Positions 56,408 to 64,000 of a DNA stretch of 64,000 nt are shown here, one piece after another. The stretch spans positions 53,178,561 through 53,242,560 of the forward strand of contig NC_080540.1 in assembly GCF_028640845.1 (NCBI RefSeq), written 5' to 3'. The position numbers and the translations under genes are program-made. This DNA is from Ahaetulla prasina. Lineage: Eukaryota; Chordata; Lepidosauria; Squamata; Colubridae. The notes beneath the pieces were generated by a model. It saw only the letters and a program-made list of their open reading frames with translations. It ran no database searches and was not told where the DNA came from. Position 1 is the stretch's first letter. Every line of letters starts with the position of its first letter.

Positions 56408-56483
56408 CCTGAAGGCCTCTGCAGCTGATAAGAGAGCTCTTGATTGATCCAGAGGTCTGTTATCAGCTGCAGAGGCCTTCAGG
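56408..56483. repeat. perfect 24-bp-arm palindrome
   Basis: The left arm 56408-56431 (starting CCTGAAGGCCTCTGCAGCTG) and right arm 56460-56483 are perfect inverse complements, separated by 28 nt. It lies in the right part of the TA-flanked MITE. Confidence 0.95.
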
Positions 56484-56667
56484 ATATATATATTCGGATC
56501 CTGTATATATATAATAAAGGATCTTCTTTCAGGGAAACACGGTATCACAAACAATTATGTTTACTTGCTTGTTGTTTCTAACACTAACATAGTGTTGTGA
56601 TATCTTATATGTAATAAATTTAAAGTTTGGATAGAATTCACATTTTAAAGGGCCTACTTTGATATAC

Positions 56668-56775
56668 CTGCCGTAGGATGCGAGATGTGCTGGTGAGCAG
56701 GCCATGATGTTCTGCAATGGCTCTTTGCGAAGCGAGTGAGATCTCCGCATTAGGGAAATCAACAAGAGGATATAC
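56668..56775 (-). CDS. SSUH2: SSUH2 penultimate coding exon
   Basis: On the - strand an acceptor (TTTTTTAATGTTTCAG) precedes 108 nt = 36 codons, followed by the donor GTATAT. The peptide starts VYPLVDFPNAEISLASQRAI and ends TSRILRQ. Phase 0 on both sides: it joins the exon at 58365 (ending in codon CTG) and the terminal exon at 43852 (starting RQTIEL) without gaps. The content (hydrophobic VYPxVxFP start, helix-like ASQRAIAEHH) fits the conserved C-terminal part of SSUH2. Its introns are 1.6 kb upstream and 12.8 kb downstream. It overlaps no repeat. Confidence 0.9.
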
Positions 56776-57353
56776 CTGAAACATTAAAAAAAAAAACCTT
56801 CAACAACTACCATATATGTTCTATTCCTCTGAGTTATTGCTGTTTCTTTTTTAAGTTTGCCTTCTCTCCTTTCTGATCATGTCCACTCATCCATTATTTT
56901 TATTAGCACACCAGGCCCATGAGTTGAAGTAATGGCATTACTTCAGGCATTGTGCATAACACATTGTCAAGCCTGATGAAATCAGAACAAACATGGTATT
57001 ATTACAATTTCTTTCTCCTGTCCCTGTTACCAGGATGATTGCTCAATCCCTAAAGCTATAAGAAGCAGAATATTAGGAGCTGCAGAGCTTAAGTGAGTCT
57101 CCCTACTCCAACTGCTTAAAATGAGAATTATCTCAAGATAAGTAATATACATATGATGAATGTGAAATGGGAGGACATGACATATTTATTTTGTAATTCT
57201 GGAATTGTTAACCGTAATAAGAAAAAATTCAGAGTCATCATCTGTTCTTCTTGAGGCACCAATGTAGAAATTGTAAACGCATCATGTTTCTGGTGCTTAT
57301 GCCTTAATATATCGTATCATCAAAATGTGTTTGAATATTAGTAGTTCGGGTTG
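56776..57353 (-). other. SSUH2 intron, nothing recognised
   Basis: No identifiable repeat or exon. Confidence 0.4.
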
Positions 57354-57361
57354 GTAGCTAG

Positions 57362-57602
57362 CAGAGGTAGGTTTCAGCAGGTTCTGACCAGTTCTGGAGA
57401 ACCGGTAGTGGAAATTCTGACTGACCCCACCCCCATCTATTCTCTGCCTCCAGATTCCCAGCTGATCAGGAGGAAATGGGGATTTTGCACTCCTTCCTCT
57501 GGAGTGGGGTGGGAATGGAGATTTTACAGTATCCTTCCCATGCCATGCCCACCAACCCACACCCACAGAACCAATAGTAAAAAATTTTGAAACCCACCAA
57601 TG
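57362..57602. mobile_element. hAT-type element (GGTTCTGGAGAACCGG family), TSD GTAGCTAG
   Basis: Termini CAGAGGTAGGTTTCAGCAGG and TGAAACCCACCAATG, with perfect octamers GTAGCTAG at 57354-57361 and 57603-57610. In SSUH2 intron. Confidence 0.87.
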
Positions 57603-57608
57603 GTAGCT

Positions 57609-57773
57609 AGGCTGTTGGTTTGAGCTCCGAGCTTGGCAATTTGGTTGCAAATGTTTCGTCACCATTCGAGAAAACATCCTCAGTGTATTTTGAATTCACT
57701 GACAATGTCTCCTCGAATGGTGATGAAACATTTGCAACCAACTTGCCAAGCTCGGAGCTCAAACCAACAGCCT
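57609..57773. repeat. foldback element with 62-bp arms
   Basis: The left arm 57609-57670 and right arm 57712-57773 are inverse complements at 60 of 62 positions, with a 41-nt loop. Arm text includes GAGCTCCGAGCTTGGCAA and GCAAATGTTTCGTCACCATT. The arm sequence itself resembles a dispersed vertebrate repeat, but its class is not certain. Confidence 0.93.
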
Positions 57774-58247
57774 AAATATAATACCATCATTACATTTTTT
57801 TAAAGATTTAGCTTTATTGACAAATAGAACAGGTGTATCAATTTAACAAAATAAAAAAAAATATTGTGCAAATGTTTATGAGATGCCAAGCTACAGGAGT
57901 GGCATGATTACCATCTGCAGACCAAGACCAAATACATTAAATACTAATCAAAGACTTATAAAGATAGTTGAATCTTGTAACCAAAAGCAGGAGCAAATAG
58001 CTCAAGTAGGCCATTTTCTCTGAAGCGTTCCCTTTTCCAGTAGATTGGATTATAGCTCCAGAAACTAAAGGTTTGGAAATACCATTCTATAATTAAATAC
58101 CATTAATTAGCTGATATATGAATCCAATTTAAGTATATAATTGAAATCTCAATGAAAGCCCAATATATCAGTGCTAGATAAAGTTACATGAGATAATAAA
58201 TGAATTATAATATTAAATCATGTTGTTCTTTCTAGTTGCCTTTTTTT
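57774..58247 (-). other. SSUH2 intron, nothing recognised
   Basis: No identifiable repeat or exon. Confidence 0.35.
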
Positions 58248-58288
58248 GATGATGATGATGATGGCGATGATAATGATGATGATGATGA
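58248..58288. repeat. GAT trinucleotide microsatellite
   Basis: Interrupted GATGATGATGATGATGGCGA-type array. It creates a run of aspartates in one + strand frame, but that frame has no splice-consistent exon and lies antisense to SSUH2. Confidence 0.9.
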
Positions 58289-58364
58289 AAGAGACAATAA
58301 GGATCTGGAGGCATCATTTGCAGATCCCAGGAACTTTGCCTTAAGGAAGTATTATTGTACTTAC

Positions 58365-58470
58365 CAGAGTATTTTCATCTTTAAGTACATTTTCCCCCAT
58401 AGCTTTACTGAGCAGATCTCTTGGAAAGCTTAGTTGGTGTTCAGAAATGAATTCATATACATTGTTTTTC
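58365..58470 (-). CDS. SSUH2: SSUH2 internal coding exon
   Basis: On the - strand an acceptor (TTTTTTATCTTCCAG) precedes 106 nt, followed by the donor GTAAGTAC. The first G completes a codon split with the upstream exon. The following 35 codons read KNNVYEFISEHQLSFPRDLL, then SKAMGENVLKDENTL. The exon ends in phase 0, matching the next exon (VYPLVDF). The upstream exons, including the cysteine-rich CxxC region expected for the family, were not found up to 64000 and must lie beyond the window. Confidence 0.88.
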
Positions 58471-58495
58471 CTGGAAGATAAAAAAGGATTTTTTA

Positions 58496-58735
58496 AAAAA
58501 AAAATTTTTTGTTTACATTTATACCCCGCCCTTCTCCAAAGACTCAGGGCGGCTTACAGTGTATAAGGCAATAGTCTCATTCTATTTGTATATTTTTACA
58601 AAGTCAACTTATTGCCCCCCCAACAATCTGGGTCCTCATTTTACCTACCTTATAAAGGATGGAAGGCTGAGTCAACCTTGGGCCGGGCTCGAACCTGCAG
58701 TAATTGCAGGCTACTGTGTTCTTAATAACAGGCTT
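58496..58735 (-). mobile_element. tRNA-derived SINE with L2-like tail
   Basis: The + strand shows ACATTTATACCCCGCCCTTC, GACTCAGGGCGGCTTACAGT, AAGGATGGAAGGCTGAGTCA and GGCTCGAACCTGCAGTAATT. It is inserted 25 bp from the SSUH2 exon at 58470, just upstream of its splice acceptor. Confidence 0.85.
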
Positions 58736-58800
58736 TGAGAAGGAGAAGGAGTGGGGGGAGAGGGAGAGGGATTTAATATGGGGTTTCCCAAAATGTAAGG

Positions 58801-59141
58801 CAGGGATCTGCAACTTTAAACATTCGAAGAGTCATTTGGACCCGTTTCCCACAGAAAAGAAAACACCAGGAGCCACAAAACCCTTCCCATGCCTGAGTAT
58901 TTCTTAAGGAGCCGCATAACTAGCATATGTAGTTGAATTAAATGTTCTATTTTCTCCTGAAACTTTTCTTTTCTTGGATTTATCTATGGTTGGCCTACCA
59001 GGGGTTGAAAAACTCAATAAATCGCGTGCCAGCAGGTATCACACATTGGCGGTTGTGATACATATTTTGAGCGACAGGGAGCCACAGCAGAGGGGTGAAA
59101 GAGCCACATGAGGCTCCAGAGCCGCAGGTTGCTGACCCCTG
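58801..59141. mobile_element. hAT-type element (CAGGGRTCWGCAAC family), TSD NTGTAAGG
   Basis: Termini CAGGGATCTGCAACTTTAAA and CCGCAGGTTGCTGACCCCTG, with octamers ATGTAAGG (58793-58800) and CTGTAAGG (59142-59149), 7 of 8 matching, TA at positions 4-5. The interior has repeated GGAGCCACA / GAGCCGCA text. Confidence 0.82.
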
Positions 59142-59369
59142 CTGTAAGGTGTATCAGAGGAAGATGAAGAACTTTGTAGTTACATTATCACAATAAATCC
59201 ATCTTTCCCAAATGTCAATTGTATTGTTTTCATTGTTCATTTGTGTTTGTGCTGGATTTTTAGGGGCGGTCTACCTTAAGAAGACAGTAAAGGAAAGTGT
59301 GATGGCAAAAGTTTAGGAATCCCTGATGCAAAATCATACCGTGGTAATGCACAACACTCCACTTGGTTT

Positions 59370-59415
59370 ATTAGAATTTTTTTTATTGGCCAAGTGTGAT
59401 TGGACACACAAGGAT
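59370..59415 (-). mobile_element. LINE family B 3' tip
   Basis: TTTTATTGGCCAAGTGTGAT, then TGGACACACAAGGA is the complement of the LINE B 3' end. Only about 45 bp survive. 59150-59369 to its left has nothing else recognisable. Confidence 0.8.
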
Positions 59416-59428
59416 GGATGTATTAATA

Positions 59429-59563
59429 CAGGAGTGTCAAACTTGCGACCCTCAGGTCGGATGTGTCATGCACTTGCCATGCCCACCACCATTTTAGTGA
59501 AGAAGGAAAAAGTCACAATACGTTATGTGATGACAATGTGACACCACAAGTTTGACACCCCGG
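59429..59563. mobile_element. hAT-type element (GTGTCAAAC family), TSD TATTAATA
   Basis: Termini CAGGAGTGTCAAACTTG and CAAGTTTGACACCCCGG, with perfect octamers TATTAATA at 59421-59428 and 59564-59571, TA at positions 4-5. Confidence 0.87.
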
Positions 59564-59787
59564 TATTAATAGTTTGCTGTGCATTGGATAAATGGACAGG
59601 GAGGAAAGTAATCAGTTTATGAAAGACAATTTAAGAGGAGAGTAGCACAGTAATGAAAGGAGAGGTCAGCTAAGATAAAGTTAGTTCATAATGAAAGCCC
59701 ACTGTCAAAACAAGGTTCAGAGGAACTAAAAAGGATGAACATAGTTTTAAAAGTGAAAGAAAGAGTAATTCAAAGGCCAAGTTCTTT

Positions 59788-59904
<117 letters not shown>

Positions 59905-60470
59905 CAACAAGAACAAGGAAATAAGTAACAGAGTAGACACAGACATGGACACATGAAAAAATTGGCACAAAAAAAGGATATAACATAGTCATAAACACAT
60001 AGAATGATTACATATAATTGGGAACAGTAGGACAGGGATGCTAGTCACAGTGGAGCGCTTATGCAAGCCCCCTTAGGGACCTCTTAAGAAACATGAAAGC
60101 TCCACAGTAGACAGTTTAAGGTAAAAGGTATGGGGATTAGAGATGCTGACAACGGGATCAGGTAGAGTGTTCCAGACATTTACTACTCTATTGCAGAAGT
60201 CATATTTCCTACAATTAAGATTAGAGCTAATTACATTAAGTCTAAATCTATTAATAGCCCTTGTATTATTATGGCTGAAATTAAAGTACTCATTTACAGG
60301 TAGAACGTTTTTGTATCAATGTCCTTGGTGCAAGTACTTTTGTTTTCTGATCAATAAGGTTCTTTTTCTGTTAGAAATAAGATTGAAGGAGTGTTTGGAA
60401 AGTATGCCGAATTTACAAATGAAAGATGAGATTGTCTTAAAACCTATAGGGTGAGCCAGGGAAAAAGGGA
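59905..60470 (-). mobile_element. LINE A-related 3' fragment, diverged
   Basis: The + strand is antisense to a LINE A-like 3' end: GGAACAGTAGGACAGGGATG, GGAGCGCTTATGCAAGC and CCTCTTAAGAAAC, then antisense RT C-terminal text (TATTGCAGAAGTCATATTTC). It is a different subfamily from the 11490 and 20460 copies. Confidence 0.75.
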
Positions 60471-60512
60471 GGGAGAGACCAAGATTGAGAGACAGTAAAA
60501 GGCTGACTTAAA

Positions 60513-60700
60513 ATAGCAATAGCACATAGACTTATATACCACTTCACAGGCAGCTTACATTATATTGCCCCCCAAAAAATCTGGGTCCTCATTTCACCTT
60601 GATTCGGTGACATTTGAGTTGCCGAACTGCTGATAGCCGGCAGTCACCAGAAGTAGCCTGCAATACTGCTTTCTAACTGCTGCACCACCACGGCTCTTAA
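60513..60700 (-). mobile_element. tRNA-derived SINE (39332 family), - strand
   Basis: The + strand reads AATAGCAATAGCACATAGAC, CTGGGTCCTCATTTCACC, AGTTGCCGAACTGCTGATAG and CTGCACCACCACGGCTC, the complement of the 39332 family. Confidence 0.82.
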
Positions 60701-60983
60701 CATTATTCAAAACAAATAATCTCTTTCTGACATTTTCATTTAATTTTAAAAATACAAACCGATCTTACCCGGATGCTTCTGAATACAAAATATCTTGGTT
60801 ATTATCCTGCTAAAGAACTGACAAGGAAGTATAACAAGTATGTCATTTTGAATAAAGGCAGCCGCTGTCTTGTCAGAAATCATGTCATTTATTACGATTA
60901 AGTATTTGTCTCATGCCGTTTTAGTCAAGCGATAAAGGGTTTGTTTCTAAATAAGTCTCAAAGCAAAGGGTACCAATCGGGTT
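60701..60983 (-). other. SSUH2 intron, no exon accepted
   Basis: A 49-nt stretch at 60769-60817 has both splice-like ends on the - strand, but its phase does not fit the next SSUH2 exon (see rejected list). Confidence 0.4.
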
Positions 60984-61121
60984 TGATCGGGTGTCAAACT
61001 CGATCGCGTCACGTGATGTCACGTGATGTATTATGGTGTGTTTTGCCTTTGAAAAGCTGATGGGCGTGGCCTGCACATGATGCATTTGGCCTGTGGGTCG
61101 CCAGTTTGACTTCCCTGTCCT
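60984..61121. mobile_element. hAT-type element (GTGTCAAAC family), degraded ends
   Basis: GATCGGGTGTCAAACTCGAT at the left and CGCCAGTTTGACTTCCCTG at the right, with an internal CACGTGATGT tandem pair. No clear TSD. Confidence 0.7.
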
Positions 61122-61140
61122 ACAGCTAAACCTCACCAAT

Positions 61141-61200
61141 GAGGCCTTGTGGTGCAGTGGTTAAGTGCAGTATTGTAAGCAAACTCTGCCCATAGTCAGC
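61141..61200 (+). mobile_element. SINE head fragment (39332 family)
   Basis: GAGGCCTTGTGGTGCAGTGG, then TTAAGTGCAGTATTGTAAGC matches the tRNA-derived head. The rest is missing. 61201-61800 holds nothing else recognisable. Confidence 0.65.
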
Positions 61201-61802
61201 TTTTTTTTGATTTTTGGACCAAAACTTTTGGGCTAACTTACAATGTGTCCACCCATATTTTGGAAGAATATCTTCATTAATAAAATTGATATATCCTCAC
61301 TGTAATTGAATCCATGCTTAATGAGTGTGTCTGCAGAAGCATGCAAATGCTTACATAGCTTCAGCACAATTAAATCAGATAATAACATTGTGTAAATTTT
61401 GTAATAAAAAGAGCAGCATAGAGAACTGTGACGTTTATATTAGGAAACTGGAACACTTGTTATGGGCTAACTGTGATATCTGTATTTGTAGGTTGCATTC
61501 ATTTCTAGCAATTAGAGACCAGGATTTTATGTATGGTTTTACAATATTACCATCACCAGCTGTATTTTGGTTTTCACACAAGAGGATTTGAGCAAAGGAG
61601 GTTAGAAAAACAGTAAATTTAAGTATTACTGGGCAAGTCTGTTATCTGTTCGGTCATCCTTTGAGAAAAAGGTAGTGCAGTCTGATTTGACCAGAATGAA
61701 CTGTAAATGTTAGTCTGACTATATATTTTTTAATCCCAATGCTGGACCGCCCCGTGATCAAGACCAATTCTAAGAATATTCTATATCATAAATAAAGAAA
61801 TA

Positions 61803-62612
61803 ATTAAGATCTGAGTTTGGAACTTTTAGATATCTATCATCATTCTCAAAATCTATATACAACTGAAACTCTTATTATGTTTATTTTTTCATGTTTGTAT
61901 CATCAATTTAGCCCAAATGGTGGAATTTACCCAGGGGTGAAATCTAAAATTTTTCCCTACCAGTTCTGTGGACATGGCAGGGGAAGGATACTGCAAACTC
62001 TCCATTCCCACCCACCTCTGGGGCCAGCTAGAGGTGGTATTTGCCGGTTCTCTAAACTACTCAAAATTTCCGCTACTAGTTCTCCAGAACCTGTCAGAAC
62101 CTGCTGGATTTCACCCCTGAATTTACCACAGCAACCTTTGAATCATGAAATCTAAGATCCATTCATAGGCAAACAAATTTCATTAATGTCAATATTTATT
62201 TCCTAAACAAAAAAGCAGAATGATCACAGGCAAACAAAAAAGAAGTGGGAATGGAAGAAACTTTTGATTTCCTGCAAGCTTCCTCTTTGATTTTGCTTGT
62301 GGGAAACTGGCAGGGAACATTGGAAATCACAATTACATGACTGTGTGTAACAGTGACAACTTTGCAAATACAACTGATATGAACATTGTGAAAATTTCAG
62401 TTCCATGGGACTAATAAATCCCAGAATTTTCATGCATTCTTCAAATAAGAGGATCTTAGGTACATTGATTCAAAGATTTGCTGTAGTATAATCCTACCAT
62501 TTGGGCTAAATTGACGATATAAACATGAACAAATAAATATAATGAAAGTTTTGATAGATTTTGAAGATGATGATAAAGATCTTAAGGTACCAAAGTCAGA
62601 TCTTAAATTAAT
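61803..62612. repeat. long imperfect inverted repeat (foldback MITE candidate)
   Basis: The left arm, 61803 to about 62190 without the hAT insertion at 61932-62127, is inverse-complementary to about 62430-62612. The best blocks are ATCAATTTAGCCCAAATGGT (61900-61919) against ACCATTTGGGCTAAATTGAC (62495-62514), and CATCATTCTCAAAATCTAT against ATAGATTTTGAAGATGATG. By eye the arms are about 180 bp and roughly 80-85% matched. No coding. Confidence 0.8.
61932..62119. mobile_element. hAT-type element (GGTTCTGGAGAACCGG family), TSD AATTTACC
   Basis: 188 bp with termini CAGGGGTGAAATC and GGATTTCACCCCTG (a 13-bp match), and perfect octamers AATTTACC at 61924-61931 and 62120-62127. It is inserted in the left arm of the inverted repeat. 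Confidence 0.9.
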
Positions 62613-62677
62613 ATGCCATTGTAAGTGTGTGTGGCTTTTGTGATATATTATTTACTAAATAGAAATAATTATATAGA

Positions 62678-62697
62678 ATAGAATAGAATATTTTAAT
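62678..62697. repeat. AATAG-type microsatellite at the L2 tail
   Basis: ATAGAATAGAATAGAATA directly next to the 3' end of the L2-type element, the same unit as in the LINE B tail. Confidence 0.9.
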
Positions 62698-64000
62698 TTA
62701 TATGCCGCCCTTCTCCCGAAGGACTCAGGGCGGTGAACAGGCAGATAAAATACAAACATACACAATAGTAAAAACACCCTTAAAAAACTGATTTAACTTT
62801 GCCCAAGTATTAAAATAACATAAACCCCCATAAAATTACAAAAATTTAAATTTTAAAAACCCATCAAAAATCAATTAAAATTTAAAGATAAAAAAATCAG
62901 GCTAGTCCAGCCATACGAAATAAATAGGTTTTAAGTTCGCGGCGAAAGGTCCTAAGGTCTGGTAGTTGTCGAAGTCCGGGGGGAAGTTCGTTCCACAGGG
63001 TCGGAGCCCCCACAGAGAAGGCCCTCCCCCTGGGGGCCGCCAGTCGACACTGTTTGGCTGACGGCACCCTGAGGAGTCCCTCTCTGTGGGAGCGCACCGG
63101 GCGATGGGAGATCGAGGCCGGCAGTAGACGGTCCTGTAGGTAACCCGGTCCTAAGCCATGGAGCGCTTTAAAGGTGGTAACCAATACCTTGAAGCGCACC
63201 CGGAAAACAACAGGTAGCCAGTGCAGTCTGCGCAGGATAGGTGTTACGTGGAAGCTCCGAACCGCTCCCTCAATAACCCGCGCAGCCGCATTCTGGACTA
63301 GCTGAAGTCTCCGGGTGCTCTTCAAGGGGAGCCCCATGTAGAGAGCATTGAAGTAGTCCAGGCGAGAGGTAACGAGAGCATGAGTGACCGTGCATAAGGC
63401 ATCCCGGTCCAGGAAGGGACGCAACTGGCGGATCAGGCGAACCTGATAAAAAGATCTCCTGGAGACGGTCGCCAAATGATCTTCAAAGGACAACCGACCA
63501 TCCAGGAGCACGCCCAAGTTGCGTACCTTCTCCATCGGGGCCAATGACTCACCCCCGACAGACAGCCGCATCTGCAGCTGACTGTACCGAGATGCCGGCA
63601 TCCACAGCCACTCCGTCTTGGAGGGATTAAGTTTGAGCCTGTTCCTCCCCATCCGGACCCATACGGCTTCCAAACACCAGGACAGCACTTCGACAGCTTC
63701 ACTGGGGTGGCCCGGGGTGGGAAAGTACAGCTGGGTGTCATCAGCGTACAGTTGGTATCTCACCCCGAAGCCACTGATGATCTCACCCAGCGGCTTCATA
63801 TAGATGTTGAACAGGAGGGGTGAGAGAATCGACCCCTGTGGCACCCCACACATGAGGCACCTTGGAGTCGATCTCTGCCCCCCTGTCAACACCATCTGCG
63901 TCCGGTCAGAGAGGTAGGAGGAGAACCACCGATAAACGGTGCCTCCCACTCCCAACCCCTCCAACCGGCGCAGCAGGATACCATGGTCGATGGTATCAAA
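62698..64000 (-). mobile_element. L2-type LINE, continuing past the window edge
   Basis: On the - strand this is RT coding sequence followed by an A-rich 3' UTR and a terminal hairpin motif (CCGCCCTGAGTCCTTCGGGA, then GAAGGGCGGC at 62704-62733). The 5' part lies beyond 64000. The G+C-rich coding part contrasts with the A+T-rich surroundings. It sits in an SSUH2 intron or upstream region, in the same orientation as the gene. Confidence 0.88.
62897..64000 (-). CDS. L2-type LINE reverse transcriptase, open frame, 5' partial
   Basis: The frame is open from the window edge (FDTIDHGILLRRLEGLG) to the stop at 62897-62899, 367 codons. Motifs: FDTIDHGIL (RT block A), GVPQGSILSPLLFNIYMKPL (block B) and YQLYADDTQLYF (YADD catalytic dyad). 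Then LNPSKTEWLWM, VRNLGVLLDGRLSFEDH, SRLDYFNALYMGLP, LQLVQNAAARVI, LHWLPVVFRVRFKVLV and a C-terminus WNELPPGLRQLPDLRTFRRE. These are the standard L2-clade RT phrases. No stop or frameshift is visible, so the copy is young. Endonuclease and 5' end cannot be judged. Confidence 0.9.
   Translation of the reverse strand, partial: FDTIDHGILLRRLEGLGVGGTVYRWFSSYLSDRTQMVLTGGQRSTPRCLMCGVPQGSILSPLLFNIYMKPLGEIISGFGVRYQLYADDTQLYFPTPGHPSEAVEVLSWCLEAVWVRMGRNRLKLNPSKTEWLWMPASRYSQLQMRLSVGGESLAPMEKVRNLGVLLDGRLSFEDHLATVSRRSFYQVRLIRQLRPFLDRDALCTVTHALVTSRLDYFNALYMGLPLKSTRRLQLVQNAAARVIEGAVRSFHVTPILRRLHWLPVVFRVRFKVLVTTFKALHGLGPGYLQDRLLPASISHRPVRSHREGLLRVPSAKQCRLAAPRGRAFSVGAPTLWNELPPGLRQLPDLRTFRRELKTYLFRMAGLA

Larger units (their letters stand above)
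54429..56542. mobile_element. TA-flanked MITE (CCGTGTTT family), outer shell of a three-level nest
   Basis: Left end CCGTGTTTTCCCGAAAATAT after TA (54427-54428). Right end CAGGGAAACACGG before TA (56543-56544). The interior on the right (56210-56540) includes a G+C-rich part and a 24-bp perfect palindrome. A hAT element is inserted at 54494-56201. The intact sister copy is at 40378-40516. Confidence 0.75.

Noticed and set aside
58236..58433. Aspartate-rich open frame starting MPFFDDDDDGDD
   Set aside because: The acidic run is a GAT microsatellite, and the frame overlaps an SSUH2 exon on the opposite strand that has proper splice sites and phase.
60769..60817. Possible 49-nt exon on the - strand with good acceptor and GTAAGA donor
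   Set aside because: The exon at 58470 needs two bases from its upstream partner, and in that phase this stretch contains an in-frame TAG. It also lacks the cysteine motifs expected upstream.

Overview
This is vertebrate nuclear DNA, almost certainly from a squamate reptile and probably a snake. The evidence is Sauria-type SINEs ending in ACCTTT repeats, several CR1/L2-type LINE families (one with AATAG-repeat tails), many short hAT-type elements with 8-bp target-site duplications (TSDs), and two host genes read from spliced exons. There is nothing bacterial, and no CRISPR array or operon.

Host genes: the terminal coding exon of LMCD1 lies on the + strand at 2613-2771. It encodes the end of the second LIM domain and a stop. 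Three exons of SSUH2 lie on the - strand: 58365-58470, 56668-56775 and the terminal exon 43706-43852. Their splice phases join without conflict. The two genes face each other tail to tail, with about 41 kb between stop codons. The rest of LMCD1 lies left of the window and the 5' part of SSUH2 lies to its right.

Layout: 1-2612 is LMCD1 intron with LINE/SINE pieces. 2772-6440 has few repeats and may include the LMCD1 3' UTR. 6455-43545 is intergenic and repeat-rich. It holds a TA-flanked MITE family, a LINE A copy (9951-11668), a young Ty3/Gypsy chromovirus-like element (14113-19928) with 489-bp LTRs and a 5-bp TSD, a long LINE A copy on the - strand (20275-23645) broken by an inverted duplication plus a 208-bp AATAT array, a solo LTR (27715-28458), and a LINE B copy with an open 438-codon RT frame (35151-36467). 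43546-64000 is SSUH2 with introns full of nested elements: a three-level nest at 54429-56542, a 62-bp-arm foldback at 57609-57773, a long inverted repeat at 61803-62612, and an L2-type LINE (62698 to the window end) whose RT frame is open to the edge.

Most interesting signals: (1) the Gypsy element has no tRNA-type primer site. Instead, 12 nt next to its 5' LTR are perfectly complementary to a site inside its own LTR, the self-priming arrangement of Tf1/sushi elements. (2) The hAT-type elements fall into two TSD classes, suggesting two source transposases. (3) There are several perfect or near-perfect palindromes. (4) The predicted SSUH2 C-terminus ends in a CaaX-like box. No clearly unprecedented system was found. 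Family names for repeats are recognised by eye, without a database search.
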